A DNA stretch of 64,000 nt from Ananas comosus (lineage: Eukaryota; Streptophyta; Magnoliopsida; Poales; Bromeliaceae), in contig NC_033629.1 in the NCBI RefSeq assembly GCF_001540865.1, positions 9,646,085-9,710,084 of the forward strand, written 5' to 3'. Positions 36,670-49,500 of the stretch are shown in pieces. Every line of letters begins with the position of its first letter. The first letter of the stretch is position 1. The position numbers and the translations under genes were made by a program. The notes under the pieces were generated by a model. It did no database searches, had not been told where the DNA came from, and worked only from the letters and a program-made list of their open reading frames with translations.

Positions 36670-37410
36670 GCGAGGTATATATAAACAAGAGAAATTTTTC
36701 CATACATGTTATCACAATTGAGAAGTCACAAAATAAAAGCAATTTCCACCCTTTGAAAATCATGGTATAATAATTATTGTTGCGCCAAATATATTTATTC
36801 ATTTTTTTGTATATTACATGTTTGGAATTATTAGTTAGATCTTAAATTTAAATTTTAATTCAGTATGTATATTTTATCCTATTTAGAAAGTTTGTTCATA
36901 TTAAATTATTAATTTTGAACATATATTTCTTGTGAAACAAATAGTATTATTTTTGTCGTCAAGGTAATGGGATTTTAAAATTTATAGATTTTATATTATA
37001 TATAAATTCCTTATGTATTATATATGCATATTTATAAATATATTTTAAAATAGAAATAATACCGAGACTATATTATAGAATAAATTTTATAAATTAGATT
37101 TTATTTTTAAAACTCTCATTATAACTATTTTAAGATGTGGTGCATGAGATATACTTAACAATCTTATTAGAAAATTGAATGATGGCTCCAGTAAAATAAG
37201 TATAGGACCAGTGCTGTAAAAACAAAAGCTTCCTCAAAAAAAGGTAAAAATATTTAGAACTTATTTCGACTATTGCTCATTTTAATTTAATTATCGTACT
37301 TTTAAAATTTTAATTTTACTACTGACTATTCTAATTTATTTGATTTGGACTGGTTAATGACTTCTTAATTTCAAAATTTAAATGTAATGTTTATCATTAA
37401 AGATATATAT

Positions 37411-39536
37411 TGTTAAAGATAATGGATAAGGATAAACCTATTCTACCTGTTTTGAGAAAATATCTCAACCAACTATATCTATTGATTTGTTATTCAGTTT
37501 TGAATGTAACAAACATAGTCATCATACCTGTATATATGTATCATAAACTATGAATGAATATCAGAGTGGAGATTTATCTCTAATCCTTCTTTACATGGTA
37601 TCAGAGCCCCCAAGTTTAGATGTTGAATCTGTCCCTTCTACAAATCCTGTTGACACCTCCACAAGAACATGTCATCCCATGATAACACGCAGCAAAGATG
37701 GTACACGCAAACCAAAGGTTTTTCATACCTCTCGACACCCAGTGCCCCAATATTGCTTGCAAATTACTAATGATGAGCTTCTTTTTGAACCTACATCATA
37801 TCCTGAAGCCTCTAAAGATCCTCAATGGCGCCATGCTATGGCAGAAGAATTCAATGCTTTACTCAAGAATCATACACGGTCACTTATTCCTCCACCGTCA
37901 AATTGCAATATTATTGGTTGCAAGTGGGTGTATAAGGTTAAACAAAAATCTGATGGCAGTGTTGAACGCTTCAAAGCTCGTTTGGTTGCTAAAGGATATC
38001 ATCAACAAGAAGGACTTGATTATGATGATACATTTAGTCCAGTAGTTAAACCACAAACTATTCGCATCGTCCTGTCGCTTGCACTCTCCAAAGAATTGCC
38101 AATTATGCAATTAGATGTTAAAAATGCCTTTTTGCATGGCACATTAAATGAGGAGGTATATATGTTACAACCTCCAGGATTTGTTGATCCTTTATACCCT
38201 TCACACGTATGTCGGTTGCGCAAAGCAATATATGGTCTTAAGCAAGCTCCACGAGCTTGGTTTCAAAGCTTCAATGGCTATCTTCTTCACTTGGGTTTTC
38301 ATTCTAGCACTGCAGATTCCTCTTTATTTATTAAGAAATTGAATTCAGGCATTCTCATATTACTTGTTTACGTGGATGATATTATTGTCACCGGAAGTAA
38401 TGCGACATTATTGGCCAATCTTCTTACAGATTTACAAGTTCGCTTTGATATGAAAAATTTAGGAACCTTGAATTACTTCCTTGGAATACATGCTATGTTG
38501 GACCGTAAGGGGTTATTTTTGAATCAAACAAAATATTCTCTTAGTCTGCTCCGTAAATGCCATATGGATGGCTGTAAACCAATTTCCTCTCCAATTGCTC
38601 CTGGATCGAAATTATCTCTATTTGATGGTGATCTACTACCTGATGCTACTGAATATAGACGTATAGTTGGAGGCTTACAATATTTAACCTTTATGCGACT
38701 TGACCTTACTTATGCAGTCAATAAGGTGTGTCAATTCATGCATGCACCTCGCACTTCGCATTTTAATGCTGTCAAAAGAATTTTGCGCTACCTAACAGGC
38801 ACTCTTGATTCTGGAATTCACATTACGAAGAATTATTCCTTCGATATCTCTTGCTATTCATATGCTGATTGGGCAGGTTGTCTTGATGATCGTCGCTCGA
38901 CATCTGGTTATGCTATATATATTGGCTCTAATCTTGTATCATGGTCTGCTAAGGAACAGAAAACTGTTTCACGATCAAGCACGGAAGCTGAATATCACGG
39001 TATTGCAAATGTTGCAGCTGAAATCCAATGGCTTCAATATCTTCTATCAGATTTAGGGATATCCTCCAACAATTCTCCGGTACTATATTGCGACAATATT
39101 AGTGCGACTTATATAACTGCTAATCCAATCTTTCATTGTCGTACCAAACATATTGAGATTGATGTTCACTTTGTTCGTGACATGGTTCGCCAACAAAAAT
39201 TACGAGTTCTCTTCATCCCGGGTGAATCTCAAATTGCAGATGTCATGACTAAAGGCATATCTTCACCAAAGTTCAAGATGCTACGTTCCAAGCTTACCGT
39301 CATTCCTATACCGTTCAGCTTGCAAGAGGGTGTTAAAGATAATGGATAAGGATAAACCTATTCTACCTGTTTTGAGAAAATATCTCAACCAACTATATCT
39401 ATTGATTTGTTATTCAGTTTTGATGATTTGTTATTCAGTTTTGAATGTAACAAACATAGTCATCATACCTGTATATATGTATCATAAACTATGAATGAAT
39501 ATCAGAGTGGAGGTTTATCTCTAATCCTTCTTTACA
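37411..39536 (+). mobile_element. Young internally deleted Ty1/copia element
   Basis: 5' LTR 37411-37595 (185 bp) and 3' LTR 39331-39536 (206 bp) both start TGTTAAAGATAATGGATAAG and end CTTCTTTACA. They differ by one visible substitution and one 21-bp tandem duplication in the 3' copy (around TTGTTATTCAGTTTTGATGA). The primer site TGGTATCAGAGCC follows the 5' LTR at once (37596), and a purine run GCAAGAGGG precedes the 3' LTR. Gag, protease and integrase are missing; the primer region is joined directly to the RT domain. Flanks TATAT and AATAT may be a 5-bp duplication with one change. Confidence 0.93.
37550..39349 (+). CDS. Copia reverse transcriptase-RNase H, open from LTR to LTR
   Basis: A 599-codon open frame starts at an ATG inside the 5' LTR, crosses the primer site, and ends with a TAA just inside the 3' LTR. 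It encodes a linker (SYPEASKDPQWRHAMAEEF), then the RT_2 domain: WVYKVKQKSDGSVERFKARL, QLDVKNAFLHGTLNEEVYM, YGLKQAPRAWF and the catalytic YVDD at residues 274-277. RNase H follows with YADWAGCLDDRRSTSGY, SRSSTEAEYHGIA and RTKHIEIDVHFVRDMV, ending in IADVMTKG. All landmark residues I can see are intact. It acts, if expressed, in copying element RNA to DNA. It lacks gag and integrase, so it cannot move without help. The LTR start codon is an inference; an internal Met near 37595 is an alternative. Confidence 0.9.
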   Translation: MNEYQSGDLSLILLYMVSEPPSLDVESVPSTNPVDTSTRTCHPMITRSKDGTRKPKVFHTSRHPVPQYCLQITNDELLFEPTSYPEASKDPQWRHAMAEEFNALLKNHTRSLIPPPSNCNIIGCKWVYKVKQKSDGSVERFKARLVAKGYHQQEGLDYDDTFSPVVKPQTIRIVLSLALSKELPIMQLDVKNAFLHGTLNEEVYMLQPPGFVDPLYPSHVCRLRKAIYGLKQAPRAWFQSFNGYLLHLGFHSSTADSSLFIKKLNSGILILLVYVDDIIVTGSNATLLANLLTDLQVRFDMKNLGTLNYFLGIHAMLDRKGLFLNQTKYSLSLLRKCHMDGCKPISSPIAPGSKLSLFDGDLLPDATEYRRIVGGLQYLTFMRLDLTYAVNKVCQFMHAPRTSHFNAVKRILRYLTGTLDSGIHITKNYSFDISCYSYADWAGCLDDRRSTSGYAIYIGSNLVSWSAKEQKTVSRSSTEAEYHGIANVAAEIQWLQYLLSDLGISSNNSPVLYCDNISATYITANPIFHCRTKHIEIDVHFVRDMVRQQKLRVLFIPGESQIADVMTKGISSPKFKMLRSKLTVIPIPFSLQEGVKDNG

Positions 39537-39540
39537 AATA

Positions 39541-42318
39541 TTTCATATGATCATGTTACTATAAATTTTTTGAAATAAATAATTAACTTGAATTTTGTAT
39601 CGGAAGAGCTACCAATTTGTTTGAAAAAAATCAGATTTTTAAAAGATTACAGTAGTCGAATCAAAATGATCTCTAGTTCAGATAAGTTCTATACATATTT
39701 ACCTTTAGAAATTGATATATGTACGAAATAACGGAGGTTACTTATATATAATTAAACTGAAAATAAATTATTTTATTTATTTATTTTTATTTTTACGTAA
39801 AAATATGTGAAGAGCCCTCAACTATAGGTGCCCGGTCAATTATAATTTTGTAATGTTGAGAACTCCTTAGCTTTTGATTTTTTGGAAATAGATTATTTTA
39901 ATCAAATAACTTGGAATTTTTATCAAATTTATCAATGATTTCATCAGATTTGATAATTTTAACCATGTTTTAGTAAATAAAACTAGACCAATTAGTGACG
40001 GATAGAGAACAGAGCCATTAAATTTAACAAAATTTTTAAACTTAACTAACTAGAAAAACTTAATTTACAAATTTAAAAGCTAAGGTGGTTTCAATCGAAA
40101 ACAAATAAAAGTTGAGGAGGCTTTTTCTGGGGTGGTCTCTATACATTCTTTAGAAATGCTATAAGGGATTATTTGATTCCTCAAAAAAAAATATAGAAAA
40201 AAAACTATTCATGAAAAAGAGATTTTTTTTAAAAAAAACCAAATGAAGCGTAAATCTCCAGCCAAAAAGAGTTGTATTCTTAGAATCGTTTATCCACGGT
40301 GTTGGAGGAGGATCTATAACTAACAACTTTTAAATTTTTAGTATTAAAAAAAAGGGAAAACTTCGAAAACTCCCCCTGTAGTTTCATAGTTTCTCACTTT
40401 GCACCCCTGTGGTTTAAAATGTATCAATTTGCCCTCCTGTGATTTCTTTTTTTTCTTTTTTTTTATCAATTTCATTATTTTTTTTTCTTAAATCAGTGAT
40501 AAAGTTAAAATTAAAGAGTACTAAAGTGAATATTTGATAAATCTAGATGGGTATCTGAAGTTTTTTGTATATAATTTAATAAAGTATTAACGAAAAAGCT
40601 ACCGAAAAAATAAAAACGAAACCACAGGGGAGCAATTTGATACATTTTAAACCATAGGAGGGCAAAGTGAGAAACTACGAAATCACAGGGGGGTTTTTGA
40701 AGTTTTCCCCCAAAAAATATAATAATAACATAAAAAATGGTTTTTTGGATAATAACGGAAAAAAAAGGCCTTTGCATGAGTAAGGTTATAAAATTGTAAA
40801 CCCAAAGTGGGTTGTAACTCTAATATTGCTTTATCGAAATTAGATTTTAGGTTTAAGTGGAGTTATGTGAAAATTACTTCTTTTTTTTTTCTGCTGTTTG
40901 TTTCATAACTATAGAAGTGAAGTGAAATTCCTTTAGTTTGTTTAGCAGAAAGTGAATAATATAAAACNTTATCATATTTTAAATACGCAAACTGAATAAA
41001 AGAGTAATTAGTACCATAATTAAATATAGAAAAAGGTCATTCGTATTACCGAAATAGTTTATTATTGGAAGAGTACATACATTATATTAAATTGTAACTT
41101 GAATATTTTATTCTCGCAATAATAAAGATTGTTTTGGCAACAATAAAAAACAATCTATATATCCCACAAAAGATCTCTAATAAAAATTAACATAATTTAA
41201 AGATGAATTCATGCAGTGTACGAGAGAGTGTCCATAATTTAAGGGTAAACTACAAATTGCTCTCATTTTCGTGTTGCCACACTAGAGTTCAAAAAATTGT
41301 CACTTTATTTTCCAATAATTTAAGTTATATTTTATCAAAAAATATTTATATTAAATAGGATGGCAAAGTAGAAATTTTTTAAAAAAAACACAGGATGGAA
41401 AAATGAATAATGCGCTTAACCATAGAAGGACATAGCGCAACTTTTAAAACCATGGGGGGTTCAAAGTAAAAAATACAACTGTACCATAGAGGAGCAATTT
41501 GAAATTTATCATATCAGAAATAAATCTTTATGAATTTTTTTTTTCCAAACTCGTGATCAGAGGCCGAGATATTAATTAACTACACTAGAGAGTGGTAAAA
41601 ATAAAAGTATATCAATAGAAATTTGATATTAAACAAATATCTACTAAGGTAGATCTCTCTCATTTCCCACAGATTACTTAATATTTTTCTCTACCAATTC
41701 AATCTTCTTTTTCTTACAAATATTTTGACCTTGCGCTAATTTAATTAATTAATAGGGTATGTTGTTAAGATTGTGCACTAATTTTATTAAAAATATATAA
41801 AAGACAGAGAAACATGACCCTCCATACCAAAAAAGCCCTAAAAATTCATAACAGAGTTTGAACATAACAGTAATTGAACGTGCTACAAAATTTGAACGTG
41901 TCGTTTGTTTTAAATAACTTGATTATAATATCTCATACAATTCAATTAGCTCCGAATTTTGTGACAGAGATTTATTGACATGAATCAAACAAATGAAAGG
42001 TGAGGTAGCAAAATACAACACTTTAAGGTCGGTTTGTATATTTTAACTTACAAATAACAATTCTTTAATTCTGCCAAGTAAAAACACATTTTCATCAAAA
42101 GTGTACAAAATATTTGCCAGGAAAATAATCAGCTTTGCTATAGGCAAAAATAAATTACTAGTTGTCATCAATCATATCTTTTCTACATTTGAACAAGTTA
42201 CTAGAAAAGAAATGAAAAGTTAATGTTATGTTTCTTTCATCTTAGAGAGAGAAATTCTGTTTTTATATGCGTGGTTATAAAGTCACATCCGAAGAAAAGG
42301 AACACATCACGTATTAGT
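39541..42318. other. Intergenic DNA with MITEs
   Basis: No host gene. It contains the repeat at 39820-40150 (a copy of that at 28385), the MITE at 40354, and a single N at 40968 within an AT-rich repeat. The remainder is AT-rich. Confidence 0.5.
40354..40709. mobile_element. MITE of the 'ggaaaacttcaaata' family, copy 3
   Basis: Best-preserved copy: GGGAAAACTTCGAAAACTCC at the left and GGGTTTTTGAAGTTTTCCC at the right are inverted repeats. Interior TTTCTCACTTTGCACCCCTG and its inverse are conserved. Confidence 0.78.
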
Positions 42319-42605
42319 TGTAACACCCCACTCCATTAGCAATAATAACTTATTAACCAATAATAACTCATTAACCGGCCCAAAATGCTTATACTCATAT
42401 TATTATTATTAATAAAATTCTTGATCTTCATACTTTCATACGAGGTTTACTAAATGTAACAACTCAACACGCTAGCACTAAAACTAGCTGAATCCAAACC
42501 ACGGGCCCAAAATACTTGAGCCTACTTTATTATACTTTATTATCGGTAGGGCCCTTGTCACTATATCTCCACACAATTTCTATGTGAGACTATTGGAGCG
42601 TCAAC
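42319..42605 (-). mobile_element. Two TRIM-type LTR relics in tandem
   Basis: Read on the minus strand, two blocks (42319-42420 and 42455-42605) each end in a TGTTACA-like terminus and contain AGCATTTTGGGCCGG or AGTATTTTGGGCCCG and the GTTATTATTGCTA or TTTAGTGCTAG block, matching the LTR of the TRIM at 1461. The second also shows a changed CACATAGAAAT in place of CCCACATCGG. They sit about 300 bp downstream of the ceramide kinase stop codon. Confidence 0.55.
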
Positions 42606-42920
42606 GTATCTGTCTTTAGATTTAATGTAGTCGTCTCAAGCAAAAAGTTTTTGAGTTTCTTCCTTATTTATAATTTGATACAGTTAGATGTAACCTCCAA
42701 AATTGGGTGATATGTCTAGATCTCGTGGCACATAAACAATAATTGATAGAACAGATACTGTATCAGAATATACACATTAACAACTACCCTAATCATAAAT
42801 CAGATCCAAAAAGCTTGTTTAAGTTACCTATATTACCTATTATGTGCGTCGTATGATCCTCGCAACCCATCCTTCCCCGGTGCAGTATCTGTCTAACTTG
42901 GAACGTCCTCGAGAATGAAG

Positions 42921-45900
42921 TTAAACTACAGGTCCTGATGCAAATAGGTTGATGAGGCCCCGGAACACTTGTACAGAGACTCGGCATGCTTTAAGCATCT
43001 CTCCATCCAAGTTCCAAACGCTTTCATCTTGGGACGAAATGAAAGTAAATGCACGTGTCTACAGAAAAAACAGTTTAGTCAAAGTTATCGTCGTACAATT
43101 TGTTTAAGAAGACTTGAAGCTTCTGCAGAAGTGACATTTGAGAAGAGTTGCTTGAAAATAACTAACATCATTTTTAAAAAGCCACAATAGATTTCTGCTC
43201 AAGCAGAAGCAAAAGTTCCAATTGAATCTTTTGATTTGGGGGTTTAGAAGCATATTTCAGCTTTCAACCACAATAAAAGCTTTAGACCTAATATTTAAGC
43301 CAAAAACCTAACTATTGCTTCATAGAGTAGAGAAGCTATTCCAGAAGCTGTTTCAACTACAGCAGAAGCAAATGCTTCAAAAATGGAATTTCTACTTCTG
43401 AAGTGCACAATTAGCATTTCCGCCTACCGCCATAGTAGAAGCTTCGAGATAGATATTCAAGCCACACATAATTATTGTTTCATCAGATTACTTGGTGTTT
43501 AGCCAAATGGTAAAGTTACCTTATGATGCTCTACAAACTTGAAATTCAGTGGATCAGAACCCTTCTTCGTCAGTTGTGTGAGATGCCTGTGACAATATCT
43601 CCATCAGTTAGATGACACATCAACATCTGTGAGGTAAAAGTAAAGCTGCACAGAGTACGAAAGTTGGTAGAACACTTGGAATTTACATTTAACATATTTG
43701 TCTCTATCTTATTCATGGATCTTTGCATTGAATAATTTTCTAAACAAAAATATATAGAAACCCCCCATCATATGTCTTTTTTATAATATAGGCCCCCGAA
43801 CTTGTTAGATGACTGTCATTGTTCAATAATATATCCCGACAGTTAGATTATATGTCATCTATTTGTTCTTCCGTCTTCACATTCTCACACAACCAAATGT
43901 AAATGGCATGCAGTTGATTGCACTGTACCATTATTATGTAAAAATGTAACAACATCAGTTAGTTCAATATCGTGCAGTCAAAAATACTTGCAAATATATA
44001 AGTTAAAGGTGCCTGCACATAAAAGGAAAAGAATGTAGAAGTTTCTTTCAGTACCATAGGTAGTAAGGCCGAGGACAATCTCTAACGAGTATGAGATGAA
44101 GGAAACCATCAGCCAGGTGAGCATCAGCAACTAAACCATCGGGGGCTCTTTCATTGCGGCACGACATAATAGCTGCGCCAATGCTTAGAAATCGTCCCTT
44201 GGATTTTACCCACCTTGAACTCTCAGAATATATGTTGGCAGTTGTGGCGGTTTCAGCACAAACAGCACAATTTTCACAGCAAATCAGCCTACTGGGACTT
44301 TTTTGCAAAGCTTGAGATGGTTGAGTCCCAGTTTCAGCCATACTTGTTGGTATAGTAACTGGATCAGCTTTCTCTACTAGATAAGCAATTTCTGCCTCAT
44401 ATGATCTGAGCAAGTAAGATCAAAAGGGGAACTGTTAAGGTCATAAAATGCAGGATTAATTTTAGCCTTTAAAATTTGACAACAATTTCAATTTTGTCTT
44501 CGGAGTTTTAACTCCAATAGTTTAGTCCCTAAAGTTTACACCATATGACAATTAATTCATCCGTTTATCATTCGAAGAAAGATGCTATGTCAGCATCATA
44601 GTAAAAGATTGCTAAAATGGCCATTTTTTTAGGCTTCAATTGTAGCAAGGATGCTGGCATGATATCGTTTTCTCTCTTTTAGCTTTGACTAACAATAGGG
44701 CCCAATTATTACACCAAGCAAAATTCAGGGACTAAATTATTAAAATTGACATTTTGTAGAAGTAACAGTAATCCGGATCTAAGTTCACAGAATAAATATA
44801 TTCTGTGACAAATTACGAAAACCTGTGTTGCAGAAACACTATTGTTCCAGCATAATCATAGCGTATTGGGCCCATCCAACGATACTTTTCACTCTCCTTG
44901 ATGACATCACCATAAAAGCCATACCTGATGATGAATTAACGGAAGAATTATCAGAAAAGTGCCTAAGAAAACATAGTTAACTGGCTTAAAAATGGGAAAT
45001 TAGGGAAACGATTAAGATTAACTGTGCAAATAAATTTTGCAGTTCCATCCTATAAACTAAAATGAAGCAAGATGCGGAAATAAACTACACAGGTTTCCTC
45101 TCTATGAAGAACTGCAATTTATAGCTAATATTCAATCACAGTTGATAGTTAGATGTGAAAATAATCATCAGATGAATATTTCTCAAGTCGTTCAATGTAA
45201 AGACAATGATATTATGAGAAAAGTTGATTGCATATTGAAGTTCAACAAATTTTGCCACTACCAACTGCACAAAAGTCTTTGGTGGTAAAATACATGGATA
45301 CTCCCTGCACCATCCCAATTTCGCGACTTGGTCCCTAAACTTGTCACCTAAGCACTCTACCTAAACTTCTTATATGCTGAGATTATATCCCTGAATATGA
45401 AAAAAGAAGACCTACTTGTTCTCTTAAATGGCCATTTTACCCTTCCACGGAATGACTTTCTTGTTTCACGCACGCACGCGTGTATGGTATAATATCTAAT
45501 ATACCCCTCAAAACTTTTGAAATATCTTATATACCCCTACTTTCTTTTTGTTTCAAATGTAGCCCTTGTATATTTCTACCAGAGTTAAAAAGAAGTCAAA
45601 GTACCTCTTTTGCCCCTAACTTAAGGGCAAATAAACAAAGTTGGTGATAGTAAAAAAGTATATTTGAAAAAAAAAGTCAAAATATTTCTTTTGCCTCTAA
45701 CTTTAGGAAAAATTTAAAAAAAGTTGGTGACGGTAGAAGGGTATATTTGAAAGGGCAAAATAATAATTTCACAGAGATAACAATTGTTCCTAACAATTTA
45801 CTAACAGAATTTAACTTTAGGGGTATATTTGAAATAACATGGAATGTTAAAAGGGTATTTTTGACATTATCCTTCGAAGAGAGATATATAAGAAGGTCGG

Positions 45901-46497
45901 AAACTTTTCAAGAGTACATATGCAATTGCCCTATACATACATACACACATACAATACATACATACATGTACATATATACATCTATAGTACTGGATCTCTG
46001 GTACTATAGTCTCGTTTTCGATCCTAAAGTGTTCAAATCATCGATCCACACCGTCAAATATGATCTAGGATATATGAAGTTCTTAGGAATAAACTTTTAA
46101 TTTTTTTTCAACATCATTTACTTCGTAAGTAAATAATGTCAAAATGAACGGTAGAAATAGAACAATCTTTAAAATTTGAGGATGGGACTTTTGAATTCAA
46201 GATTAAGGATGTTGACCTTGATCTAGATAGTTTAGAGTATTTTCTATCAAAATTTGAATAAGTTTAGATTCTTCTACACCGTTAATCTACAAACTCGCCA
46301 TTGTAACCATTAAAAATTGAGAAGTTTGAAATTGTTTGATCATAAAGTAAACTATGTCGAAAAAATATAAAATTTTATTTCTAAAAACTTCAAATACCCT
46401 AGATCAGTTTTTACCATGTGGATCGTTGATTTGAACACCCTAAGATCAAAAATAAGACGATAATACCAGAGCCCCGGTATTATAGATAGTATATGAG

Positions 46498-46536
<39 letters not shown>

Positions 46537-49500
46537 GTATGTAGTGTAGAGCTACTATGCTATCGGAAGCATAGAGGATTCGATACTTCCGACTTTTTGA
46601 CCCTTGGATCAAGAATTGTACGGTTGTGATGAATGCGGTCCCCCCTAGGGTTGAGTAGTACCCCTAGGGTTGAGTGGTCTCCACAGGGTAATAGTACTAA
46701 TCCAAAGGTTAGAAATGATCAAAGGGGTTGATCTAATGGCCAAAAAGTCGGAAGCACCAGATTTTCTATGCTTCCGATAACACAGTAGCTCTAATATATA
46801 TATATATATATTTATTTATTTATTTATTTAATTTATTTATTTATACTAGAACAAAATTAAGGGGGGGAAATCATTTTACAGAAAAAAGGGTAACAGAAGT
46901 CAGAAACTTTTTTTAGTTGCTGGGATGAATTTGCGATAAGTGAGAAAGTTCAGAGTTGAAGTCTTTATGCACAAGGTTTGAGGACTAACTAATATTTTTC
47001 ATGATTGTCTAGGGACTATTCATGAACTTTACCCAAAACCTTCGGGCAAAATATCATAACTTAATCATGACTTTCAAGATATCCAAGCATCACTAGGAAG
47101 AAAAAGATCACACATTATGCACTAAATATTCAAAAAATAACAAACCCTGCAAATGAAGCAGCATAGTGCACGGAAGGTAAATCCCGAGGTGAAGGGCTAG
47201 CTTTCCATCTGACCACCTGAGCTATATCAAGTAACATCTTTCTTCCAAGGACAATGTTCAAAGCCGATGTTACAGGATCCCTAATCCCAGTTGTGCTGCA
47301 AATAAATAAATAAACATATAGATATATAAGTTATCCTATAAACCCACTAATAAGACAAAAATGCCTGGTGTGATCATGCTGAATTAATCATCAGAGAGCC
47401 AAGCAGCTGCAAAGAACTTTGGTTTCTGCTAGACCCAGCTTCTACAACAGCTTCTCCACTCCAAGACGCACAAACAGGCTTAAGTATGATATATAGAGTA
47501 CATGGTAGGGGTAAAATCAGGTTGGATACTATTCGATCTGACCCGAGTCCAAGTCTAGATATAACCAGATATGGGTCGGGATTTTACTGTCTGGCTTGGA
47601 CTCAGATTTGGGTTTGGTTTCAGACAATATGTTTTCTTTGGATTCAAATTCAGATGCAGTTTCAATAAGATTTAAACTGGTTTTAATATGATTTTAAAAT
47701 GTAAAACAACTGCTTTGTTTATATTCGGCATTATTTTTCAAGATTTCTAATTTATCAATGCCTTCTTCAATTTTTATGAAATTTGAAAGGTCATGGTATA
47801 TTGGTCAATCTTTTTTACTTTTATTTCTATATTTTTATTCAATATCAGGTTCATATACATATCCTTTCAATGTCCGATCTGTATCCAAATCCATTTTTAC
47901 CATATATGGAGACAGATATTGGTTGACCATTTTCTGATCCATTTGATCCACATCCAATCATTTTTAACCTCTAGTTTGATGTATTCACATGTCTACAGTA
48001 CATATACATACAGGAAAACACACACATCCATATAAATTACATACACATACAGACATCTAAAAAGTATTTTGTTTCTTTGCTTATCTGAACTTGGGGACAT
48101 ACATGCAGCATTATTAAACTTGTCAAAAAATTGCAAATAAAGCAAGAAACCAAACAAACTGTTAAGAAGCAAAGACAAACCTGAGCACAATGGCATCAGT
48201 TGAGCCAGCAGGAATTATCCCGAGTCTAAACCAATCATTTGGGAAGGGAGTCGAAGGAGCTTGATTTGCTACAGAAGCCAATACAACGGCCTGACAAAGG
48301 TTAGTGACTCTAAGTGGAAACTTATATAGAAGCAATCGACAAACTTGCGGATATTCCAAAAAAATTAAGCATACATTCAATCACCTTAGGCCTCATTTGG
48401 TAAGGCGCTATGATCATGTATTTTTTCACTTTTTGTTCAAACTAAAATTCCCTACAATCGAATATGCCAGCAGATGGATTTCTTCTTGTCGTGTTGGTTA
48501 GCTCGAAAATCTTTTTAAAAGAAAACAAGTGAAAAGAAAAAAAAAAGTACTACATTTTTGTTTCTTGTTGGCAAACAAATTCGGTAGGTGCATAGATTGC
48601 TACAATAAATGTTCGCCAGCGTGTCCAATTGAAGAGAATTTGAAAAAAAAAAAAAATTTAAAGCACAGCACAAAGGAAACATATCAGGGTCTTCATTAAA
48701 AATTTTCTTTTTCAAACTTAAAATTTTTAACTAACCTGCATTGCACTCTTCATTTTTAGTTGCTGCAATTGAGAAGACAAACCATTAGCAACTAAATCTT
48801 GTACCTTAATTGCAGCACATAAAGGAAAACAACAGGTACATACTGGATTTTGGGATGTCTGTTCCATTAGGCATTGAAGAAGTGAGAAGAGGTTCATGGT
48901 CATCACTTGTTAATGAAGTCTCAGAAGCCATGTCATTTACATCATTAGAAGAGCACCTACCATTTGTATTATCTCTACACTGCTGACTTTGTTCACCACA
49001 ACCAGCAAAGCTGAGTTCAGTTGGAGAAGGCGGATAAGAAGCTTCATGCCTTGAAGCCAGAAGCCCGTTAAGAACTTCATTGAAGAGGCCATCACCACCC
49101 TGAGACCACGTTACATTTAAAATAATCCCGAAACCACGAAAGAAAATTTATGCCCAATTGACGACTTGTTCAAGAAAAAAAAAAAAAGGCTAAGAAAAGA
49201 TTATTTTCCTTGTTAACCTTAGAATAACTCCACTGCATATATGTAGTGCTACTTATGATAACAGGAATTGAATGTAGTAACAAAGAGATGTCTGTCATAT
49301 GGACTTTAGCGCCGAACTTACCAACAGAGCCATTATATATTACACTAGTGAAGGAGGAAACCTACTAGCTAGGCCAAGCGAGTAGAGTCTTCAAGTCTGA
49401 TACAAACCTAAACTATCTCCAGCAAATTTATGAGCTAAACATGTTTTGTGTGAGAACACTCCCAATGGTGTTGCACGACAAAAAGAACTGTGCAGCAGGG

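Noticed and set aside
42793..42987. Antisense-like small open frame near the ceramide kinase 3' end
   Set aside because: It overlaps the last exon in the wrong frame; the spliced frame ends at 42921 with the family's C-terminus.
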